DNA from: CAYPHJ01 sp964410485
GTDB lineage: Bacteria; Desulfobacterota; Binatia; UBA9968
Direction of reading: 5' to 3'
DNA: 23,748 bases
Assembly: GCA_964410485.1 (NCBI GenBank)
Contig: CAYPHJ010000072.1
Location: 1 to 23,748 of the forward strand
Below the pieces are notes generated by a model. It was not told the origin of the DNA. It saw only the letters and a list, made by a program, of their open reading frames with translations, and searched no databases. A program made the translations under genes and the position numbers. Below are positions 1 through 6,601 of the stretch, one piece after another. Numbering within the stretch: the stretch's first letter is position 1; each line of letters opens with the position of its first letter.

Positions 1-90
1 TGATCGGTAAATCAATATGCAGCGACGGCACTTGTACCTATTTTGGACAGCAGTGAATATAAAGATAAAGCGGAGGAACCGTACCATTGT

Positions 91-887
91 TCAATGCTCG
101 AACGCGAGTCTCAGCAGCAACAGCAGCGCGAGCCCAGCCAGGAACGATAAGAAATGTATAACATTGAGGCCGGCGGTTTCTTCATACTTGATCTCAGGAA
201 TCAGATCGGCAGCGGCGATGTAGATAAAGTTGCCAGCGCCGAAGGAAAGGAGAAACGTCACGTCGGCGTTAAAAGATGCGCCGTACGCGACGATGCCGCC
301 GACCAAAAAAGTAAGAGCTGAAAGCAAGTTGTAGAACAGAGCTTGCGATTTTTTCCAGCCGCCATGAATCAGGATGCCAAAGTCTCCCAATTCCTGGGGC
401 ACCTCATGGGCGGCCGCGGCCAGCCAGGTGCTGATGCCGACTCTCACGTCAACGAGAAAAGCCGCCGCTACGGCGAGACCGCGATGAAATTATGGACGCC
501 GTCGGCGATCAGAATCAAATAAGTCAACGGCTTGTGCTCGCTCGGCGCTCGGTGACAGTGATGCCAATGAAGAAACTGTTCAAGTGCCAGGAAAAGCGTA
601 AAGCCGAACAAAATCCAAAGATAAACCGCCGGTTGGTTGCCGCTCTTTTCAATGGCGGCGGGGATCATGTGCAATAGTGCGCCACCGAGCAGTGTGCCTG
701 CCGCCAGGGCAACCAGCGGCAACAGTATTTTTTTAAGGGTCGCTTCGCTAAGAAAAAGCGTGACGCTGCCAACCAGCGCGATGGTGCTCATCAATATGCC
801 GCTCGAAACAATCCAAAGAAAGGTGGTGGTCACTGTTTTGTTTGACCAGTGTTGCTGCCGCGTGACGCGAGCCTTATGATTTATCAC
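91..887 (-). pseudogene. ZIP-family divalent metal transporter, frameshifted
   Basis: Two adjacent reading frames together make one ZIP (Zrt/Irt-like) transporter of about 265 residues, which would move zinc or iron across the inner membrane. The N-terminal part (887 to 468) has three hydrophobic segments and a His-rich loop (FLHWHHCHRAPSEHK). It reaches the signature ADGVHNFI and then runs into a stop. The C-terminal part continues in another frame as GLAVAAAFLVDVRVGIS, then the second ZIP signature AAAHEVPQELGDFGIL and further membrane segments, ending at 91. Reading HNFI-(D)-GLA needs one extra base in the Asp codon, near positions 481-482, so a single-base deletion explains the break. The GTG at 885-887 opens the frame and overlaps the upstream ORF; a later GTG near 833 or ATG near 790 could be the true start. 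Family assignment is secure. Whether the break is real or a sequencing error cannot be decided here. Confidence 0.85.
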
Positions 888-1132
888 TCTTTAACACGGT
901 GAGTGCGCGAGTTGGTACAAGGGCAGAAAAGGATCTTTGCTTTCTGCAGCTCCATGGTTCGTTCTTTGATCTGCAGCTCAAGCAACTCATTCGAGCGCCC
1001 GAGCTGGGCGACTTCAGCGTTCAAGACTTCAATGCGCTTCTCCAATTCGGCTGTGCGGAAGTCAATCAGCCGCTCAATGATCTTCTGCTTTCGGCGTAAT
1101 CTTTCGATCGCCTGGCGGAATCGAATACTTGT
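884..1132 (-). CDS. Small coiled-coil ORF upstream of the ZIP gene (possible remnant)
   Basis: This open frame of 82 sense codons lies between an in-frame TGA (1133-1135) and its own TGA at 884-886. It encodes a strongly helical, charged stretch such as IERLIDFRTAELEKRIEVLN followed by EVAQLGRSNELLELQIKERT, with heptad-like leucine spacing as in a short coiled coil. The stop shares bases with the GTG of the ZIP gene (GTGA), the arrangement expected for translational coupling. Against it: there is no ATG or GTG at its 5' end (an ATT at 1124-1126 is the best early candidate), no clear ribosome site, and a Cys-containing tail (KILFCPCTNS) that matches no family I recognise. It may be the 3' part of a decayed gene. 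No function is proposed. Confidence 0.3.
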   Translation of the reverse strand, partial: TSIRFRQAIERLRRKQKIIERLIDFRTAELEKRIEVLNAEVAQLGRSNELLELQIKERTMELQKAKILFCPCTNSRTHRVKE

Positions 1133-1334
1133 TCATGGGAAGCCTCGATGCATGCCAGCGCGCGAAGACCAAAAACTTGCCAGGGGAAGAGGGTTCATCT
1201 CAGATCGTTCGTTGGGATTTCATCTCGGCGAAAGTAATGGTCTCGAAGGAGTTGAGGATGTCGCCCATAGGAGGCTTAAAAAAGGCTGCGCGGCGTTGAC
1301 TTGTCCCAGAAAAAACTATGAGAAGCGCGAAAGC
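1133..1334. other. Spacer with no recognised gene
   Basis: All reading frames on both strands are short. A 22-codon frame on the minus strand (MGDILNSFETITF...) lacks a ribosome site and resembles nothing I know. No hairpin followed by a T-run was seen. Confidence 0.4.
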
Positions 1335-1784
1335 TTATTTGCCATAAGGAATGACTTCCGTAAATCCAGCAATGGAAACAGAAGTTTGGAAACGACCGCC
1401 AGAGACTTTGGGTAGAGGCGTTGCAGGTGTAAACGTAAACGAGATTGTTCCTTGCGGAGGAATTTCCTGAGGAAGTTTGTAGAAAGTACTGGTTCCGGGG
1501 TCGTCCTTACCTGGTTTAAATTCATTGTCCCACAACCAGCTGTAACGGATGAAGAGTTGTAGGTCGCGAATGATGTGTGAGGATTTATTGTGGACTGTAC
1601 CGGAGACGGCGCCATTTTGAACCGAGATTTTGTCGAGAACAACAACGGCTGCCACGTCTTTTTCTGAGCGGACGGCTTGGGACCGGGCCGTATTCGGCCA
1701 TACCACAAAAGCCAGAGCGATGAGGAGAAGAAAACTAATGCAACCTTTTAACCAGTTACTCAGAGTGCTAGTTTGTAGAATCAT
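1335..1784 (-). CDS. Secreted or periplasmic protein of unknown function
   Basis: The product has 149 residues. Residues 1-35 form a Sec-type signal: NWLKG, then a hydrophobic stretch (CISFLLLIALAFVVW), then a small-residue region ending near ARSQA. The mature part of about 110 residues is predicted to be beta-rich. It contains VVVLDKISVQNGAVSGTVHN and later SFTFTPATPLP, a layout reminiscent of small immunoglobulin-like domains (FxLYD type) found in exported proteins; this resemblance is weak. The ATG at 1782-1784 is preceded by AAAGGAGG at good spacing, so the start is well supported. There is no operon partner: the next minus-strand gene lies about 200 bases downstream. No catalytic or metal-binding motif is visible, and no function is proposed. 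Confidence 0.75.
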   Translation of the reverse strand: MILQTSTLSNWLKGCISFLLLIALAFVVWPNTARSQAVRSEKDVAAVVVLDKISVQNGAVSGTVHNKSSHIIRDLQLFIRYSWLWDNEFKPGKDDPGTSTFYKLPQEIPPQGTISFTFTPATPLPKVSGGRFQTSVSIAGFTEVIPYGK

Positions 1785-2227
1785 TTTTAATTCCTCCTTT
1801 GAAAATTGAACTTATGCAAAAATCAGGCACTCGCTTGAAAAGAAAATCCCCGGTCCTGCGGCCCGCCCCCTTTGCAAAGGGGGCTATTGGGGGATTTGAT
1901 CAACGCTTGTTCCGATCCTTCCGCAGCCGTTCTGTGCCTGAGAGCTTATTTTCATCCTCTGTAGGCGAGCGTAAGCTCATGAAACACTCCTTTGATTAAT
2001 TCTTGGCTGCAGGGAAGTTTGCCCGTGACCTTGAAGGCAAAATCGCAAATGACGTGCCGTTTGGCAGCAGCACAATGCCTGTGCGAGTTGCCGGCAACTT
2101 TGGCAGGTTTTTGCATAGTTGAGAGAAAACTTCCAATAGGTTTTCATCAGTGACAATTATCGAGCTAAGGAATGATCGATGCCAGCGAGAGAATGTGCCA
2201 CGACTATACAAAAATAACGAGGTGCCT
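1785..2227. other. Spacer between divergent genes, with a palindromic repeat
   Basis: The spacer separates the minus-strand secreted protein from the plus-strand beta-helix protein. It holds a REP-like palindrome (1844-1897, listed separately). A 54-codon minus-strand frame (1952-2116, MQKPAKVAGNSHRHC...) and the end of a longer frame (stop at 1996) are open, but they lack good ribosome sites and match no family I recognise. Promoters for both flanking genes should lie here, but none is convincing. Confidence 0.5.
1844..1897. repeat. REP/MITE-like nested palindrome, copy 1
   Basis: A perfect 20-bp palindrome at 1865-1884 (GCCCCCTTTG and its complement) sits inside outer arms AAATCCCC (1844-1851) and GGGGATTT (1890-1897). 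The same architecture recurs at 5909-5964. The element is noncoding and could form a stable hairpin in either RNA strand. Palindromes of the CCCCCTTT/AAAGGGGG kind are common dispersed repeats in many environmental bacterial genomes. Confidence 0.75.
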
Positions 2228-3403
2228 ATGTGCCAAAACATTACGCTAGCCGTGACCCTACACATCGCAATCGCCAAAGCGTTTTTGTTAGTCTTCGCCT
2301 GCGCACTTCCTGTTGCCGCGCAGGAGCGTAGTGATAGATCCTCACGCCAGCAGAGGCACGTTGCCGCCCATGAGACCATCCAGGGCGATTATTTTGCCTC
2401 TGGCCCGGTCATTACGATTTCGGGAACGGTCAATGGGGATGTCTATGGGGCGGGCGGTCAAATTTTTGTCAACGGTCAGGTGAATGGTGACTTGCTCGCA
2501 GCAGGCGGCAGAATCAACATTTCGGGTACTGTGGCTCACAACGTGCGCAGCGCCGGGGGACAAATTAACATCACGGGAAAGGTTGGCCGGAATCTCACCG
2601 TGGCAGCAGGAAACCTGGAGGTGAGCCCCGGGGCGGCTATTGGAGGGAATATCGTGGGCGCGGGTGGTAGCATCCATATTGCCGGGCCGGTGCAGGGAGC
2701 GCTGCGAGTTGCGGCGGGAACTCTCATCATCTCGAGTCGTTTGGGCTCAAGCCTGCGAGCCGCCGTGGGTCAGCTACAGCTGACTCCTCAGGCGGAGATC
2801 CTGGGTGACGTTGGGTATCTCAGTCATCAGAAAGCTCAAATCGCAGAAGGCGCCCGGGTGAAAGGAAAGCTCGCTCACCACTTGCCGCCGGAAGTGACGC
2901 GACCTACACGCGAAAGGCTTTTTATTTTTTTCACGGGGCTTGGCATTTTCGTCTGGCTGGTGAGCTTGATTTCGACGCTGATTCTCGGATTGCTCTCCTT
3001 GCGTTTCCTGCCCAGGTATCACGCAACAGCCGTGGAGATCCTCAAGGCCAGGCCACTGGCTGCGTTGGGTACTGGATTTGTCGTGGCAGTTGTCACTCCC
3101 GTTGTCTGTGTGCTTTTGCTTGCCATGATTGTAACGCTCCCAATTGCGCTCGTACTTGCCGCGGCTTTGGCGATATTGCTCTTCTTCGGCAGGATCTTCG
3201 TGATTAGCCGCATTGGCGAGGCCATTCTGAGCACGCGTCCAGGTTGGGCATTTCTCATTGGGCTCGCGATATACTATATGATCGCGCTGATCCCGATTGC
3301 CGGTTGGATATTCGTGTTGCTCGTGGTTCTAGCCGGCCTGGGCGCGGATCTGATGGCAAGGCGCCAATTTTATTTGGAAGCACGGTCGCGCGAGCTGCTC
3401 TGA
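2228..3403 (+). CDS. Exported bactofilin-like beta-helix protein with C-terminal membrane domain
   Basis: The product has 391 residues. The ATG at 2228 follows GAGG at close spacing and begins a signal-like segment (ITLAVTLHIAIAKAFLLVFA) ending near PVAAQ. An upstream in-frame ATG at 2150 would bury this signal. Residues about 40-200 are short repeats of beta-strand and turn, such as ISGTVNGDVYGAGGQIFVNG and GTVAHNVRSAGGQINITGKV. This is the right-handed beta-helix pattern of polymer-forming cytoskeletal proteins (bactofilins). From about residue 235 there are four or five hydrophobic segments, for example LFIFFTGLGIFVWLVSLIST and a final one ending VLAGLGADLMARR. Classical bactofilins are cytoplasmic; here the signal peptide would place the helix in the periplasm, anchored in the inner membrane. 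A role in envelope organisation is inference. A small hairpin (3404-3419) follows the stop codon directly. Confidence 0.8.
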   Translation: MCQNITLAVTLHIAIAKAFLLVFACALPVAAQERSDRSSRQQRHVAAHETIQGDYFASGPVITISGTVNGDVYGAGGQIFVNGQVNGDLLAAGGRINISGTVAHNVRSAGGQINITGKVGRNLTVAAGNLEVSPGAAIGGNIVGAGGSIHIAGPVQGALRVAAGTLIISSRLGSSLRAAVGQLQLTPQAEILGDVGYLSHQKAQIAEGARVKGKLAHHLPPEVTRPTRERLFIFFTGLGIFVWLVSLISTLILGLLSLRFLPRYHATAVEILKARPLAALGTGFVVAVVTPVVCVLLLAMIVTLPIALVLAAALAILLFFGRIFVISRIGEAILSTRPGWAFLIGLAIYYMIALIPIAGWIFVLLVVLAGLGADLMARRQFYLEARSRELL

Positions 3404-3563
3404 GGTTGCCGTGGCAACCATTCAAGGTTCAAAGTCCAAGGTTTAAAGTGGGAGGAAGTTACCTTTTGGCTCTTGAACTTTTGAATGGGTGAGCCCGCCC
3501 TGTGAAGGCACCCGTTTGTATCGGGCGTCGGCGTCAGTGGTTCTTAGACCTTGAACTTTGAAC
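3404..3563. repeat. Hairpin and TTCAAGG/TTCAAAG repeat cluster
   Basis: Immediately after the stop codon, GGTTGCC (3404-3410) and GGCAACC (3413-3419) form a small perfect inverted repeat without a T-run. Then come direct copies of TTCAAGG, TTCAAAG and TCCAAGG (3420-3446) and two inverted counterparts at 3472-3486 (CTTGAACTTTTGAAT) and 3548-3563 (ACCTTGAACTTTGAAC). Transcribed RNA could fold these arms together. Related motifs recur at 5151-5180. The bases to 3661 hold no gene that I recognise. Confidence 0.6.
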
Positions 3564-3624
3564 AGAAATAAAATAATCGGTTGCCGGAGCTTTTCCCGGG
3601 CTTCTGTTTGCGGTGCTCGCCCGG

Positions 3625-3652
3625 TTGAGAAGTCTATTGGATCGGTTAAGAT
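3625..3652 (+). promoter_or_regulatory. Possible sigma-70 type promoter for the Fe-S oxidoreductase gene
   Basis: TTGAGA (3625-3630) and TAAGAT (3647-3652) are separated by 16 bases. Transcription from here would start near 3659, almost at the ATG at 3662, which has no ribosome site in front of it. The message would then be leaderless or nearly so. This is a motif match only. Confidence 0.3.
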
Positions 3653-3661
3653 AAACGCCTT

Positions 3662-4987
3662 ATGAGCAAAATGCCCGCATACGATCCAGTCGATCCTCGC
3701 TATTGGGACGAGAAAGATCTCCGTTCCGAGGTGGAACGTGTTTTCGGCCGGTGCGCCGACTGCCGTTTGTGTGTAAAATTCTGCGGTAGCTTTCCGAAAC
3801 TTTTTGATGCCATCGATAGTTACTGTACCGAAGAGAAGTACGCCGAGGTCGACACGAAAAAGCTGAAAGCAAAGGACGTCGCTGAGGTGGTGGATCTTTG
3901 TTTCCAATGCAAGCTCTGTTACATAAAATGCCCGTATACCCCAGGCGATCACGAATGGTCAATCGACTTTCCACGGCTCATCGCCCGGGCGAAAGCGCAG
4001 CGCGTGAAGCAGGCGGGCGTTTCATTTTCCGATAGGGTGCTCGGCAAACCGGACCTGGTGGGTAGCATAGGCTCGTGGATGTCGCCTTTGGCCAATTGGG
4101 CCAACGAAAGCAAAATCCACCGCCGGTTCATGCAGTCCTTGTTGGGGATTCACAAAGACAAGAAGTTGCCTCGGTTAGCCTGGAAGAGCTTTGCCTCTCA
4201 GTTCCAAACCCACCGGAAGCAGCCCGCAGAAAATTCCGCGGCCAAAATTGCTTTTTTCCCCACCTGTTACGTGAACTATAACGAGCCGGGGTTGGGGCTC
4301 GACACGCTCGAGGTGATGGCGCGGAACAATGTGGACGTTGCGTTTGCCTACGAGCAATGCTGCGGCATGCCCTCGTGGCACAATGGCGATATGCCTGCTG
4401 CGGTTGCGGCTGCAGAGAAAAACGTCCGAGCTTTCGCCGGTCATGTTGCCGGCGGGAGGGTTGTCGTTGCGACCAACCCAACCTGCTCGCAGATGATTCG
4501 CGTCGAGTATCCGCGCCTGCTAGGCAGTGAGGAGGCGAAGCAAGTCGCCGCCAAAACGATGGATCCGACCGAATTCCTGGCTTCGCTGGCCGCTCAAGGG
4601 AAACTCAACCGCGACTTCAAAACCAGCGCCGGCCAAATTAACTATCACATGCCGTGCCACCTGAGAGCGCAGAACATCGGCTATAAGACCAGAGACGTTC
4701 TTTCGTTGCTTCCCGAGACGCAAGTGAAAGTCGTGGAGGAATGCTCCGGTCATAATGGCACCTGGGCGATGAAGAAGGAGAACTTCGAGGACTCACTGAA
4801 ATGGGGTGGCCGGGCGTTCAAGGCCATGACTGAAGACAATCCGGCTGTCACCTGTTCCGACTGCCCGCTGGCTGCGATACAGTTCGAGCAAAACACAGGT
4901 CGCCATCCACTCAATCCGATGCAGATTTTAGCCAAGAGTTATCGCGGGGAGCAGATCGTGGGCGCGGACAAACCAGCGGACAAGTAA
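3662..4987 (+). CDS. Fe-S oxidoreductase with two 4Fe-4S motifs and CCG-type domains (HdrD/GlpC-like)
   Basis: The product has 441 residues and no membrane segment. Two ferredoxin-type cluster motifs lie at residues 31-41 (CADCRLCVKFC) and 80-90 (CFQCKLCYIKC). They are followed by two cysteine-rich domains of the heterodisulfide reductase/GlpC type. The first has FFPTCYVNY and YEQCCGMPSWH (about residues 215-255). The second has NYHMPCHLR, then ECSGHNGTWAMKKE and TCSDCPLA (about 325-420). In the second the usual Cys-Cys-Gly pair is Cys-Ser-Gly. Such proteins pass electrons between soluble carriers and a membrane or flavin partner. No flavin subunit, rubrerythrin or other obvious partner is adjacent, so the substrate cannot be named. 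The ATG at 3662 lacks a ribosome site; another ATG at 3671 is possible. The gene appears to stand alone. Confidence 0.85.
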   Translation: MSKMPAYDPVDPRYWDEKDLRSEVERVFGRCADCRLCVKFCGSFPKLFDAIDSYCTEEKYAEVDTKKLKAKDVAEVVDLCFQCKLCYIKCPYTPGDHEWSIDFPRLIARAKAQRVKQAGVSFSDRVLGKPDLVGSIGSWMSPLANWANESKIHRRFMQSLLGIHKDKKLPRLAWKSFASQFQTHRKQPAENSAAKIAFFPTCYVNYNEPGLGLDTLEVMARNNVDVAFAYEQCCGMPSWHNGDMPAAVAAAEKNVRAFAGHVAGGRVVVATNPTCSQMIRVEYPRLLGSEEAKQVAAKTMDPTEFLASLAAQGKLNRDFKTSAGQINYHMPCHLRAQNIGYKTRDVLSLLPETQVKVVEECSGHNGTWAMKKENFEDSLKWGGRAFKAMTEDNPAVTCSDCPLAAIQFEQNTGRHPLNPMQILAKSYRGEQIVGADKPADK

Positions 4988-5288
4988 GACTGGAGTACTG
5001 GAGTGGTGGAGTAATGGAGTGATGTATTAAAAGATTGCACTTCAGCTGCATCGCCGCTCTTTTTCCCAACTTTGCTAATCCCGTCGCATATTCTCCTCAA
5101 GACTGAAATCGCCTAGCTTCTCTCGGTCCCCAGCGGTAACCCCTCGCGGAGTTCAAACGTTCAAGCTCAAAGTTCAAGGTGGAAAAATTGGTGGAAAACC
5201 TTGCGCTTTTGCAGCTCGGATTCTTAAAGCTGACCCCTGAAAAGTTGTTCCGCCTTCTCGAAACAAAGCGCAGATCGCGGTAAATTTG
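4988..5288. other. Repeat-bearing spacer upstream of the CBS gene
   Basis: No gene is recognised. The spacer holds the TGGAGTNN tandem array (4991-5022) and a cluster of TTCAA motifs at 5151-5180 (GTTCAAACGTTCAAGCTCAA, then AGTTCAAGGT). It ends at the sigma-54 promoter. An enhancer site for a sigma-54 activator would be expected within or just before it, but no convincing dyad was found. Confidence 0.5.
4991..5022. repeat. 8-bp tandem repeat TGGAGTNN, four units
   Basis: Four consecutive units, TGGAGTAC, TGGAGTGG, TGGAGTAA and TGGAGTGA, keep the first six bases constant and vary the last two. The array starts just after the stop codon of the Fe-S oxidoreductase gene. It is short and noncoding. 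Confidence 0.85.
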
Positions 5289-5303
5289 TGGCATAAAGTT
5301 TGC
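5289..5303 (+). promoter_or_regulatory. Sigma-54 (RpoN) promoter for the CBS-domain gene
   Basis: TGGCAT-AAAGT-TTGC matches the sigma-54 consensus TGGCAY-N5-TTGC, with GG and GC at the required spacing. The expected start of transcription is about 12 bases after the GC, near 5315. That leaves a short leader with the ribosome site GGTGGAGGG directly before the ATG at 5332. The position is exactly where a promoter is needed. The match is by eye. Confidence 0.65.
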
Positions 5304-5319
5304 CACTCTTAACCATCAG

Positions 5320-5379
5320 GTGGAGGGAAATATGAAAGCGCCGGAAATCGTGGAGGAAAGTATGAAACTGCGGGAAATT
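5320..5379 (+). repeat. 30-bp tandem duplication of ribosome site and start codon
   Basis: Units 5320-5349 and 5350-5379 are identical at 24 of 30 bases. Each has GTGGAGG followed by an in-frame ATGAAA at the same distance (ATG at 5332 and 5362). They encode VEGNMKAPEI and VEESMKLREI. The gene therefore has two well-placed initiation sites 30 bases apart. Confidence 0.85.
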
Positions 5380-5841
5380 ATGGTTACGGACGTTGCGACT
5401 GTTTCTCCGGATGAGCCGGTAAGCGTCGCAGCTCAGAAAATGCGACAGGATGGTATCGGCTGCCTTGTGGTGACCGTGGACGGAATGGTCAAGGGAATGC
5501 TTACCGATCGGGATTTGCTGGCGTGTCTGGGACAGGCGCACGATGCGGGCGTCTGCAAGGTCAGCAACCACATGACGAGCTCTGTTATTGTAGAAGGCCC
5601 GGATCAGGAGCTTTTCATGGCGACCGAGATCATGGCCGATAAGCGGATCAAGCGACTGCCGATCGTTGAACACGAAAAACTGGTCGGACTCGTATCGTTT
5701 TCCGATATCGCCGACCTCATCAATTATGAATGGCAGCGTGTCTGGTGGAAGCTGGTTCCGATGACGCGTCTGATTCGGGCGGAGAGTAACTACCGAAGAG
5801 GCCGCAGACCGAATGCCCCGGCAGCCCAGGCCAGTCTGTGA
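5332..5841 (+). CDS. Two-CBS-domain regulatory protein
   Basis: The product has 169 residues from the ATG at 5332, or 159 from the ATG at 5362. The first CBS domain runs from MKLREIMVTDVATVSPDEPV through GCLVVTVDGMVKGMLTDRDL. The second runs from VSNHMTSSVIVEGPDQELFM through KRIKRLPIVEHEKLVGLVSF, ending SDIADLI. Stand-alone CBS pairs bind adenine nucleotides such as AMP, ATP or SAM and usually act as energy sensors. Family members normally begin at the MKxREIM segment, so 5362 may be the ancestral start and 5332 a product of the 30-bp duplication. The tail of about 40 residues (WQRVWWKLVPMTRLIRAES...) is basic and belongs to no known domain that I see. The gene is monocistronic, behind a sigma-54 promoter, and converges with tctB. 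The target is unknown. Confidence 0.88.
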   Translation: MKAPEIVEESMKLREIMVTDVATVSPDEPVSVAAQKMRQDGIGCLVVTVDGMVKGMLTDRDLLACLGQAHDAGVCKVSNHMTSSVIVEGPDQELFMATEIMADKRIKRLPIVEHEKLVGLVSFSDIADLINYEWQRVWWKLVPMTRLIRAESNYRRGRRPNAPAAQASL

Positions 5842-5908
5842 GATCGGGAAGCACTGGCAAACCAAACGTACAACACGGCGGATGGGCAGTAGTTGGTATC
5901 GCGCCGAT

Positions 5909-5964
5909 AAATCCCCTGTGGCCCCCTTTGGCAAAGGGGGCCGGCCGCGGGACGGGGGGGATTT
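5909..5964. repeat. REP/MITE-like nested palindrome, copy 2
   Basis: Perfect 11-bp arms at 5920-5930 and 5932-5942 (GGCCCCCTTTG and complement, one-base centre) lie within outer arms AAATCCCC (5909-5916) and GGGGATTT (5957-5964). The layout is the same as at 1844-1897. It lies between the convergent CBS and tctB genes, where it could also end transcription. A second small inverted repeat, GCCCCGC/GCGGGGC (6040-6060), overlaps the tctB stop codon. Confidence 0.75.
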
Positions 5965-6049
5965 GTGTGTAGTCACATTTTCATAAAAGCGCAAAGAGCG
6001 AAGAGCCTGGTGCTAATTCCAAATCCCGGCTTTCGCTTTGCCCCGCGCC

Positions 6050-6601
6050 CTAAGCGGGGCTCCAAAGTAATGAATACAGCCATTGTAGCGCCGGTGGCTC
6101 ATGCCACACGGCGCCGAGCATCTGATCGTAGACGGCGATGATTAAAGTCAGAAAGAAAAGCGAGATGCAGACGGACCACCACCAGCCCGTTTGCCCGTAG
6201 AGGAACGTATAGAGAAAAATACCCGCGGGCAGCGCGAGATGAAATCCGAATAGCCATATACCAAGGTAAAGACCCACGATAAAAAGCGAGACGCGCAAGA
6301 AACGCGCTTTCTCTCCTCCAGGATCTGCGCCAATGCGAAACCCCATGTCCATGATCTGTCCCTGCGTCTCTTGGACGCGCAGGAAAAGGACAATCAGGCG
6401 ATAGAGCCAGAAAGGAAATCCGATAGCGACGGAAATCCACGGCATCAGGGCTGCGCCCAGTGGCCAATCGAGAGAAGCCACAAAAAGGTAGATAAAAAAA
6501 GCACCGACCCCTACAAGTAGGATAATTTCACCAATGGCTTCGAGAGACACGCGCCGGCGTTTCTCGACTTCGGCATCAGGCTGCGAGGCAAAAGCGCTCA
6601 T
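6050..6601 (-). CDS. tctB: Tripartite tricarboxylate transporter, small membrane subunit TctB
   Basis: The product has 183 residues with about four membrane segments: IGEIILLVGVGAFFIYLFVA, LMPWISVAIGFPFWLYRLIV, LFIVGLYLGIWLFGFHLALP and WWWSVCISLFFLTLIIAVYD. This is the usual size and topology of TctB. The subunit is poorly conserved in sequence and works with TctA in the inner membrane to import carboxylates delivered by a periplasmic TctC protein. The ATG (6599-6601) overlaps the tctA stop codon as ATGA, so the two are translationally coupled. The charged N-terminus of about 18 residues is cytoplasmic. Identity rests partly on its position next to tctA. Confidence 0.87.
   Translation of the reverse strand: MSAFASQPDAEVEKRRRVSLEAIGEIILLVGVGAFFIYLFVASLDWPLGAALMPWISVAIGFPFWLYRLIVLFLRVQETQGQIMDMGFRIGADPGGEKARFLRVSLFIVGLYLGIWLFGFHLALPAGIFLYTFLYGQTGWWWSVCISLFFLTLIIAVYDQMLGAVWHEPPALQWLYSLLWSPA

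Noticed and set aside
903..1415. 170-codon plus-strand ORF over the coiled-coil region
   Set aside because: Its composition (Arg-, Ser- and Cys-rich) is that of a shadow frame, and its 3' part overlaps the well-supported secreted-protein gene.
2101..2115. A third sigma-54-like site (TGGCAG-GTTT-TTGC) upstream of the beta-helix protein
   Set aside because: The GG and GC are one base too close together; sigma-54 promoters tolerate spacing changes poorly, and the start codon lies more than 110 bases away.
4991..5022. CRISPR array
   Set aside because: The units are 8 bases without spacers, and no cas gene is present anywhere in the window. The other repeat blocks also lack regular repeat-spacer structure.
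5224..5994. 256-codon minus-strand ORF opposite the CBS gene
   Set aside because: It is a shadow frame: it crosses the CBS gene on the other strand and reads through the palindromic repeat.
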